This document shows, one piece after another, positions 57,901 through 64,000 of a DNA stretch of 64,000 bases. The notes below the pieces were generated by a model. It saw nothing but the letters and a program-made list of their open reading frames with translations, was not told the DNA's origin and made no database searches. How positions within the stretch are numbered: position 1 is the first letter of the stretch; each line of letters starts with the position of its first letter. Origin of the DNA: Nymphaea colorata (taxonomy: Eukaryota > Streptophyta > Magnoliopsida > Nymphaeales > Nymphaeaceae); contig NC_045145.1 in assembly GCF_008831285.2 (NCBI RefSeq), forward strand, positions 2,458,723 through 2,522,722. The letters run 5' to 3'. Position numbers and translations under genes: made by a program.

Positions 57901-60900
57901 TCTTTGTACAGTGAGTTGTGCTTCTATGATATCTGCAAATTTGAGTACTGTTCCTGAGTTAAATGGTTCGAATTTTAAGGACTGGAAAGAAACTGTTATG
58001 ACTGTTCTGGGTTGTATGGATCTTGACCTTGCATTTAGGGAGTTGTGTCCACCTCATCCAACAGATCAAAGTTCCCATCAGGATAAGCGGTACTTTGAAT
58101 GGTGGGAACTCTCAAACCGCATGTGTCTAATGATCATGAAGAGATCAATCCCAGAAAATTTTCGGGGATCTATTACTGAAAAGGCTAGTGCCAAGGCGTT
58201 CCTTGAAGAGATTGAAAAACGTTTTGCTTAAAATGAAAAGGCTGAAACAAGCACTCTTTTGAGTAAACTTGTGACGCTGAAGTATAAAAATAAGGGGAAC
58301 ATACAGGAGCACATTATGGAAATGTCTCATCTTGCTTCAAAATTACAGGCGCTAGGTCTGAGGTTACCCGAAGACTTCATAGTGCATATGGTTCTTCTTT
58401 CTCTTCCACCACAGTTTGGAAAGTTTAAAGTTAGTTATAACTGTCAGAAGGAGAAATGGACTCTTAATGAGCTCATTTCGCACTGTGTGGAAGAAGAGGA
58501 GAGATTGAAGCATGATAAGATAGAAAGTGCTCACTTGGCTACTACGCCTAAAAGTAAGAAAAGGAAGGCTATTAAGGAAATTGCAGTTGATCACGCATCC
58601 ATTAAGAAACAGAAAAAGCATAAGGAAGGCAAATCAAGCTGCTTCTTTTGCAAGGATGAAGGTCATATGAAGAAGGATTGTACTAAGTATCATGCATGGC
58701 ATGAAAAGAAAGGTACGATTCTTACTTTGGTTTGTTCTGAGGTTAATTTAATTTTAGTACCAAGGCACTTGTGGGTAGATTCGGTTGCTACTACTCACAT
58801 AAGTGTTTCTGTGCAGGGCTGCCTAAATTGTAAGACGCCAATTGATGCTGAAAGATTCATCTATGAGGGCGATAACATGAAGGCGAAGATTGAAGCCATA
58901 GCAGATTTTCGGTTATTGTTAAAGACTGGTTGTTATTTGAATTTGACAGAAACTTATGTGGTGCCGTCTTTTAGACTGAATCTAGTTTCTATTTCCTCAT
59001 TGGACAAATTTGGTTACTATTGTTCATTTGGAGGAAATAAATTCAAGTTGTTTCTGCATTCAAATTTGATTTCCACTGGTTCTTTGTCTAGTAGTGATAA
59101 CCTTTATTTGCTTGATATGGTTGCTTCATATAATGAAACCTTGCATGTTACGTTTAGTGGTACTAAAAAAAAATTAGCCAAAGAGAATTCTGCTATGTTA
59201 TGACATTGGCGCTTAGGACATATCTCTGAAAAGAGAATATAAAGGCTTATGTCAAAAGGAATTCTTGAGTCCCTTGATTTTGCAAACTTTAATGTCTGCA
59301 CTGAATGTATAAAGGGAAAATGAACAAACATTAAGGGGTTATAAGTTTTTTTTTAATCCATTCAGTAAGTCTTTCTTTGAAAAGAAAACGCCCATTTCTT
59401 TGATGATATTGAGTTTGGGAGGTGATCAGGTTATGAACATTGCTTTTGAAGAGGGACCTGAGTCCACTCAATTCAGAAGAAGACAATGATGTCGATCTCC
59501 ATACTGAAGAACAAACTCAACAACCTCAAGAAAATTAAGTAGAGGTGTCACTAAGGAAATCCATATATGGACTAAAGCAAGTTTTCCAGTCAATGGTATT
59601 ACAAACTTCATCAAGTTATAGTTTCATTTGGTTTCAAAATTAATATGGTTGATGAATGTGTATACTAAAAGTTCAGTGGGGGCAAATTTATCTTTCTGGT
59701 TTTATATGTCGATGATATATTGTTGGCAAGTAATGATGTTGGCATATTGCATGAAACTAAGATTTTTAGTCAACAAAGTTTGACATGAAGGATCTTGGTT
59801 GTGCATCTTTTGTATTGGGGATCCAAATATTTCGAGATCGTTCTCGGGGTATTCTTGGATCATCACAAAAGGCCTACATTGATAAGGTGCTTCAGCGATA
59901 TGACATGAATGATTGTAAACCATGAAAGACTCCAGTTGCTAAAGGAGACAAGTTTAGTCTCAAACAGTGCCCTAAAAGTAAAATCGAATCTAAAGAAATG
60001 GAAAGGATTCCCTATTTGTCTGTTGTGGGAAGCCTTATGTATGTTCAGGTTTGTACTCGTTTGGATATTGCATTTATCATTGGAATGTTAGGCAGATACT
60101 TAAGTGATCCTGGTATGGGTCATTGGAAAACAGCCAAAAGAGTTTTGAGGTACTTAAAAAGAACATAAGATTTTATGCTCACATACAGGAAGTCAGACCA
60201 GTGGGAGATCATTAGGTATTCAGATTCTGACTTTGCTGGGTGCCAAGATAATGGCATTCAATCAGGTTTTGTGATTGCAGAATTTTGTCACGAGGCTGCG
60301 CATTATGTATGGTGTAGAAAGACCACAAAGGTTGTTGTGTGACAATAATTCAGCAGTCATGTACTCTTATAACAGCCACAATTTGTCAAAGTTGAAGCAC
60401 ATCGACATTAAGTTTTTGGGCTGTTAAAGAGGAGATACAGAATGGTCAGGTGTCTTTAGAACATATTAGGACAAACTCTATGATTGCGGATCCGCTTACC
60501 AAGGGTTTAACACATAAGGTCTTTCATGAACATGTTGTTCATATGGGGGTGTTATCCTTGGATGATGTGCTGGTTTAGTGGGAGTTTGTATTTTGTTTGC
60601 TCTTATATATGGACACATATTCAGTTTTCTGCAGAATAAAGTTTAAAGTTCTTTGGTTCCATTTTGTGTTTATGTTTTGATCTCCGTAAGGTTTTAAAGT
60701 TGGACCAGTTGAGAATAGACATGTTGTAATCACATTACATGTAATTCTCATGCTATACATCCATATCAGATCTATGTCATTGATTATGTTAACATTTGTG
60801 ATCATTGAAGGTTTAGCTAATTTTTATTATAGCGAAAGCCGCTTTGGTTCTGTGTTGATATGGTCATGGACGAAATTGGTGAAAATGACGTTTATAAGAT

Positions 60901-62071
60901 AGCAATTATGAGCTCCTAAGGTTTTATGTAATGTCTGAATGTATAAAGACATATTTGGCCCAAGTGGGAGATTGTAAGATCATGTGGTGGGCCGGCATAT
61001 GTCTATGAGGAATTTCAGACATTATGACTGTCTTAACGTAAATATCCGCTTAAGTGATTGCATTTTGGGATATTACGTCATTTTAGATGGTATGGGGTAA
61101 TTTTGAAATGTATAGATACCAGTACGTAATTACGGACTCTTTGATGGGTTGAATCCGTAATTGTCCTTATTATAAAATGGTAGTGGTCCCTGGGGTCGTG
61201 CAAGGGTTGCCTGAAACATTGGTTTCTAGGGTTTTCCTCTTCCCCATCTGAGAGAGGCCTCAAGCGAGCCGCACGTACCCTGGAAGACCCTGCTGCGATC
61301 TTCCCGTGCACCAGATCAGATGGATTCAGGTACGCTTCCGCTTCAGTTTAAGGTTTCGTTTATTTCAATGATTTAGCATGAGCATGATGCTGTTTTAGGG
61401 TATATACGTTTGGTTTTGTATATGCGTTATGGGGAGAAATCCCAACATTAATGTCTTTTCCTCATTGCTCACGAGATGAATTTCTTTTCCTCATCACACT
61501 AGGTCTTTACCGATATAAGATTGGGGACGTACTAAGAGTTGCCAAATTCTACAACAAAGCTCCCCAATTCCACATTGTTGGTCGAAAAAATGTTTGCCTT
61601 AGCATTGATATAGACAAAACAGAAGAGACAAAGTTACAGAAGGCCATAACGGCAGCTGAACTGGCTCACCTTAGGCCACATAATGCAAGAGTTCTTGACT
61701 ACAGTTGCTATACTGATGTTAAGACAATTCCAGGGCATTATGTTATTTACTGTGAACTTTCTCCAATCAATCACAGTGAGAACTCTTCATTCCCACGGGT
61801 AATCGACCAATGCTGTCTCACTATCGAACGGTCACTAAATTCTGTTTACAGGTCTCTGCGTGCCTACGACAAAACAATAGGACCATTGGAGATCAAGCTT
61901 GTGAAAGGTGGCACATTCCATGAAGTAATGGACCATGCTATAGCTAGAGGTGCTTCTGCTACACAATACAAGCCTCCTAAGTGTGTCAAATCTACTTGGA
62001 TGCTGGAGATATTGGAGGCGAGGGTTGTGTCAACTCATTTTAGTCCAGGTGTTCCAACTTGGTCGCCTTGA
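48649..62071 (+). CDS. GH3-family acyl-acid amido synthetase, copy 2 (complete)
   Basis: This is an acyl-acid amido synthetase of the ANL adenylate-forming superfamily, known to conjugate hormones such as auxin or jasmonate to amino acids. Four exons, 48649-48968, 51973-52077, 53310-54112 and 61503-62071, join in frame to 598 residues, a normal family length. SSGTSGGE (107-114) is the ATP phosphate-binding motif. YGSSECFFGLN (336-346), MPSVAYFEFLP (361-371) and LYRYKIGDV (411-419) are the other conserved blocks. PGHYVIYCEL and QYKPPKCVKS lie in the C-terminal domain. YGSSE recalls the JAR1-like group, while the rest also fits auxin-type enzymes, so the subfamily and substrate are left open. 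Intron 1 (3.0 kb) holds an hAT-like element and a MITE. Intron 3 (7.4 kb) holds a copia element. All splice sites are intact, so a functional gene is likely if the long intron is spliced. Confidence 0.9.
48969..48996. repeat. (CT)n microsatellite at the intron 1 donor, copy 2
   Basis: About 14 CT units with TTT interruptions. It is shorter than in copy 1. Confidence 0.9.
49623..49630 (+). repeat. 8-bp target-site duplication ATTTAATC (left)
   Basis: ATTTAATC precedes the hAT-like element and is repeated at 50199-50206. Intron 1 of copy 1 has one GATTTAATCAAGG at the matching place (about 14662). Confidence 0.88.
49631..50198. mobile_element. hAT-like non-autonomous element in GH3 copy 2 intron 1
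   Basis: A 568-bp insertion starts TAGGGGTGGGCATCGGGC and ends with its near-complement (..GCCCGATGCCCAGGCCTA). The terminal inverted repeats share TGGGCATCGGGCCGGGC. With 8-bp target duplications, this is the structure of a hAT element. The inside has no transposase and is filled by a GGGAGA-type minisatellite with GC-rich shoulders. The empty site in copy 1 proves it is an insertion. Confidence 0.88.
49736..50125. repeat. Purine (GGGAGA) minisatellite inside the hAT-like element
   Basis: About 390 bp are almost only G and A on the plus strand, built from GGGAGAGGGAGA units with ACGGGAA and AGCAGAGA variants, in an irregular higher-order pattern. Long open frames on both strands here result from low complexity. 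Confidence 0.9.
51224..51649. mobile_element. Harbinger-like MITE in GH3 copy 2 intron 1
   Basis: The element proper is 51227-51646 (420 bp), flanked by TAA on both sides (51224-51226 and 51647-51649). The left end reads GCCCTGTTTGGATGGAGGG. The right end is its near-complement CCCTCCATCCAAACAAAGC, and both pass into purine/pyrimidine-rich arms. A 3-bp TAA duplication and this GTTTGGATGG end are usual for PIF/Harbinger-type MITEs. Copy 1 has the unoccupied AATTAAATATAATC at about 16032. Confidence 0.82.
51973..52077 (+). CDS. GH3 copy 2, exon 2
   Basis: 105 nt after TTTTGGCAG, encoding SGTSGGEQKMIPVIANHHEG to TVMN plus two bases of Lys. The donor is AA|GTAACA. Confidence 0.88.
53310..54112 (+). 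CDS. GH3 copy 2, exon 3
   Basis: 803 nt, from MSGLDKGKVLFFF through HCTDVFQSLYAQML, TGSMAQYIPSLNFYSGDLPL, YGSSECFFGLN, MPSVAYFEFLP and HVEDGKEYEI to the split Gly before LYRYK. The acceptor is ACCAACAG and the donor TCTG|GTAAAA. The TTGGC repeats at 54017-54021 and 54058-54062 are the sites between which copy 1 lost 41 nt. Confidence 0.9.
54878..54945. repeat. (AC)n/(TA)n microsatellite in intron 3, copy 2
   Basis: A CACACA run, a short unique piece, and about 44 bp of TA repeats. Confidence 0.85.
55511..55515 (+). repeat. Target-site duplication TTAAT (left)
   Basis: TTAAT precedes the copia left LTR and is repeated at 61448-61452. Copy 1 has the single uninterrupted GATTAATG near 19949. 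Confidence 0.92.
55516..55990 (+). repeat. Left LTR (475 bp)
   Basis: It begins TGTAAGATCATGTGG and ends CCCAACA. A possible TATA-like TTATTATAAAATGG lies at about 55710. It is the same length as the right LTR, with ten substitutions and no indels between them. Confidence 0.95.
55993..56004 (+). other. Primer-binding site (initiator Met tRNA type)
   Basis: TGGTATCAGAGC two bases after the left LTR. Confidence 0.9.
56098..57130. other. GC-rich leader of the copia element
   Basis: Between the primer-binding site and gag lies a leader of about 1.9 kb. Its first part, from an A-tract at about 56098-56116 to another at about 56799-56822, is strongly GC-rich, unlike the rest of the element. It includes a perfect 31-bp unit repeated at 56601-56631 and 56632-56662. 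From about 56915 to 57130 it carries an array of spaced AACCGGTTC/AACCGATTC-like motifs. No gag-like coding is present here. Confidence 0.8.
57926..59203 (+). pseudogene. copia gag with Zn-knuckle and start of pol
   Basis: It starts MISANLSTVPELNGSNFKDW, the usual gag N-terminus, and reads through NKGNIQEHIMEMSHLASKL and SLPPQFGKFKVSYN to a Zn-knuckle CFFCKDEGHMKKDC (CX2CX4HX4C). The protease follows with LWVDSVATTHIS, where the family active site is D-S-G. A stop at 58229-58231 (after EKRFA) splits gag, and a TGA at 59201 ends the frame before the gag-pre-integrase block HWRLGHISEKRI. It is inactive as it stands. Confidence 0.85.
59204..60580 (+). pseudogene. copia pol remnant (integrase lost; RT and RNase H decayed)
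   Basis: The gag-pre-integrase block (HWRLGHISEKRI, then FNVCTECIKGK) ends at about 59325. Integrase and the first RT blocks are absent, so a large internal deletion lies near 59330-59560. RT resumes with KSIYGLKQV, LYVDDILLASND and KDLGCASFVLGIQIFRDRS, then VVGSLMYVQVCTRLDIAF. RNase H pieces include YSDSDFAGCQDN, and the C-terminus ADPLTKGLTHKVFHEHV lies just before the right LTR. Many stops and frameshifts are present. Confidence 0.82.
60961..60972 (+). other. Polypurine tract
   Basis: CAAGTGGGAGAT directly before the right LTR. Confidence 0.8.
60973..61447 (+). repeat. Right LTR (475 bp)
   Basis: Same ends as the left LTR (TGTAAG..CCCAACA), followed by the TTAAT target duplication at 61448-61452. 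Only 55 bp separate its end from the acceptor of GH3 exon 4. Confidence 0.95.
61503..62071 (+). CDS. GH3 copy 2, exon 4
   Basis: 569 nt after acceptor ATCACACTAG, from LYRYKIGDVLRVAKFYNK through VLDYSCYTDVKTIPGHYVIY, then ATQYKPPKCVKSTWML and VVSTHFSPGVPTWSP with TGA. It keeps the C-terminal segment that copy 1 lost. The retrotransposon ends 55 bp upstream, leaving the pyrimidine tract (TCTTTTCCTC) intact. Confidence 0.9.
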
Positions 62072-64000
62072 CCACAGCAGAAGATGGCATTATATTTCGT
62101 CTGCTTGTCTGTATGTGTTGTACTTGGACACAATTTCGTCTGCTTCTATCTATGAATGAACATGGACATCTTCCCTTCTTACCCGCGCACACATATGCAC
62201 ATATAATGCACATATAAGAAAACATTCAAACTACTGCCCACCAAAATGGTAGCCACGTCCGTTCTGTGACACAGCATGCGCAGCTTCATATTTAAAGCTA
62301 GAACGAGAAAATGAACGAAAAACGTTCAATCTTGTAGGGGACTGCCTTAATGATGGTGAGGCAGAACCCTTTAACTCTTTTTATTTTTTATTTTGTCTAT
62401 TTTAATTTTGATTTCATTTCATAGAAATGTATATAAATATAAATATCATTTGATTTCAATGAAAAGTAGAAGCATTAAATGCTTTGGTCACACATTTTCT
62501 GGATTTTAAATTCAGTTCTACCTTTTACCAAAATCCACTTGAATACCTTACTATTTTGCCAATTTGTTAAGATTATAATTTTTTAATATTATCAATTTTA
62601 AAAATTTATGGTTAACATTTTCTTAATATTTACATAAAGCCATTAGTCTATTTTTTAATTTAAAGAAAATATTTATAATAGTTATTTTTCCAAAATTCAA
62701 TTTCATAAAACCTCAAGGTGCTAAATTTCATTGTCACTTTAAGTTTTTTTTCAGAACATTGATTGTATAAACTTAAAAAGACATATCTGCAAATAAAAAG
62801 AATAAAAAGTACAAGCATCTTTCTTATGACAGTACTCATTTGTGTGAAATATATGCATGTGCTCTTTAAAACAAAATTCCTGTTCCATCACTGCTGCCAC
62901 GGCGATCACCCATCTTTCTTTGGCAACGATGACCAGAGGATGCTAAATAATAAATACACACACACGTACATTGGTTTAACCAGATTTTCACATACTGCAG
63001 TCCATCCTAAGATTAATGATCTAAGGTTGGACTATAAAAGACTTGATCTCACTGTCAGAGAGGAGACTTACAACTGTACTGTCTAAATCATCGACATATA
63101 TTGAAAATGATTACCGCCACATCCCTTGGAAGTAGATACCGCCGTGAAGCAAAAAAATGAATATTCATTTCAAAAAATGCTAGAAATCTTCTCCCTAGGA
63201 CACCTAACATATTTTTTCTTGTTTTACCAAAAACCCAGCATTCAGAATCTCTTTCTCTGGGTAAAGTTTGACCGGAATTATCCCACTGTGATGTTCTGGA
63301 AACTTCAAAATAAACCTGTCCAATATAACAACATAGTTTGAGAAACAAATCCAACCAGATCTACATTTGCATGAAGCCCTTGCAGGAATTAATCCCTCTT
63401 GAGCTCCAGTCCCCTAGCTCTAATCTGAGGTGGAACTAGCCTGTGTACTAAAGAATCAGGAATGCCCAACCTGCAAAAACATGAAGCTTTCGCAAACAAA
63501 GAATGCAAAGTGCATTCCTCAGAAATTTGTAGGATGCAAAATCAACCAACTCAATGAAAGATGATAAAAGGCTGCAAACTCACATACAGTCAACTGGTTG
63601 AGATATGAAGAGAGAGGCCTCATATTCCTGGCGGCCGTCGCCCATCGTCAGCTATTTTCAAATTCTTGTTAGAAATTAATCAAAGTTTCAAAAATCTCCA
63701 CATCTAAGATACCTGCGTTAGCTGAAATGCCAAAGAGAAACTGAATCTAAAGCCAAAAAAGAGTTAAACCCCAAGACATCCAGCCCATTCCCGACCTTAA
63801 TTGTAAGGAAGGATTATGGGAAACGGATGGCGGGGCCCGTGTGTTACTTACTCTTTACCTCCAGCATGTTGAGGACAGAGGTAGCTTTTCTTCTTCTTTT
63901 TCAGTCTTCTTTTTATTATTGTAGCGTTGGAGATGAGGTCAGAGTGGGGTCGGGGTGAGGAGCCCTAGTACAGTGGTAGCATCTAACAGCCTGGACTGGA
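62072..64000. other. Downstream of GH3 copy 2, no supported gene
   Basis: To about 63655 it matches the DNA downstream of copy 1, without the copia insertion. Beyond that the last 345 bp are unrelated to anything else in the window and hold no clear frame. A possible minus-strand exon is listed separately. Confidence 0.5.
63395..63471 (-). CDS. Possible minus-strand terminal exon, unidentified (block 2)
   Basis: It is the counterpart of 26735-26809. On the minus strand an acceptor-like TTTTTGCAG is followed by IPDSLVHRLVPPQIRARG and LELKRD, then TAA. The frame and stop are kept despite several substitutions. The family is not recognised. Confidence 0.25.

Larger units (their letters stand above)
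55516..61447 (+). mobile_element. Ty1/copia retrotransposon inside GH3 copy 2 intron 3
   Basis: A 5932-bp element with two 475-bp LTRs that differ at ten positions (about 2%), 5-bp TTAAT target duplications, a primer-binding site and a polypurine tract. Inside are gag with a Zn-knuckle, a protease region, and decayed RT and RNase H. The integrase and the first part of RT are missing, so it is internally deleted and could only move with help. It has the same orientation as GH3. Its insertion lengthened intron 3 from about 1.5 to 7.4 kb. The unoccupied site in copy 1 dates it after the duplication. Confidence 0.95.
44686..63655. repeat. Duplication block 2 (carries GH3 copy 2)
   Basis: This is a direct repeat of 9143-27064. 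It contains the complete GH3 copy 2 and the three transposon insertions missing from block 1. Similarity ends shortly after CGCCCATCGTCAGC at about 63650 (CGTCCATCGTCAGCC at about 27060 in block 1). Confidence 0.85.

Overview
This window is eukaryotic nuclear DNA, almost certainly from a flowering plant. It is AT-rich, dense in (TA)n and (CT)n microsatellites, and full of decayed LTR retrotransposons whose primer-binding sites match plant initiator-Met tRNA. The only host genes I can support in full are two split GH3-family (acyl-acid amido synthetase) genes, with typical plant GT-AG introns of 1.2-7.4 kb. I cannot name the species.

Layout. 1-2.5 kb: gene-poor DNA with microsatellites and a 45-bp tandem repeat. 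2.5-6.6 kb: a minus-strand, decayed Ty1/copia element. 7.3-27.1 kb: duplication block 1, holding GH3 copy 1 (exons 13907-20538) and, just downstream, a Ty1/copia insertion (21184-25890). 27.1-31.5 kb: no gene recognised. 31.7-33.9 kb: a minus-strand hAT (BED finger/DUF659-type) transposase pseudogene. 33.85-34.39 kb: an exon-less third copy of GH3 intron-1 sequence. 34.4-39.8 kb: a decayed Ty3/gypsy element with a plant-mobile-domain-like region ahead of gag. 39.8-40.5 kb: a copia fragment of the same family as the one at 2.5-6.6 kb. 40.5-44.67 kb: an inverted copy of the first part of block 1. 44.69-63.65 kb: duplication block 2, in direct orientation, holding GH3 copy 2 (exons 48649-62071). 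The inverted segment and the start of block 2 form a large palindrome.

The two GH3 genes share the same four-exon structure and the same splice phases. Copy 2 encodes an apparently complete 598-residue enzyme. Copy 1 still has one open 572-codon frame, but a 1-nt and a 41-nt deletion together scramble a conserved block, and a 30-nt deletion removes a conserved C-terminal segment, so it is probably losing function. Transposons have changed the introns of copy 2: an hAT-like non-autonomous element and a Harbinger-like MITE in intron 1, and a 5.9-kb copia element in intron 3. Each of these insertions, and the copia element beside copy 1, can be checked against the unoccupied site in the other copy, which shows that they arrived after the duplication.

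I found no tRNA, rRNA, CRISPR array or other non-coding RNA gene. All splice models and family calls come from reading the sequence by eye, without alignments or database searches.
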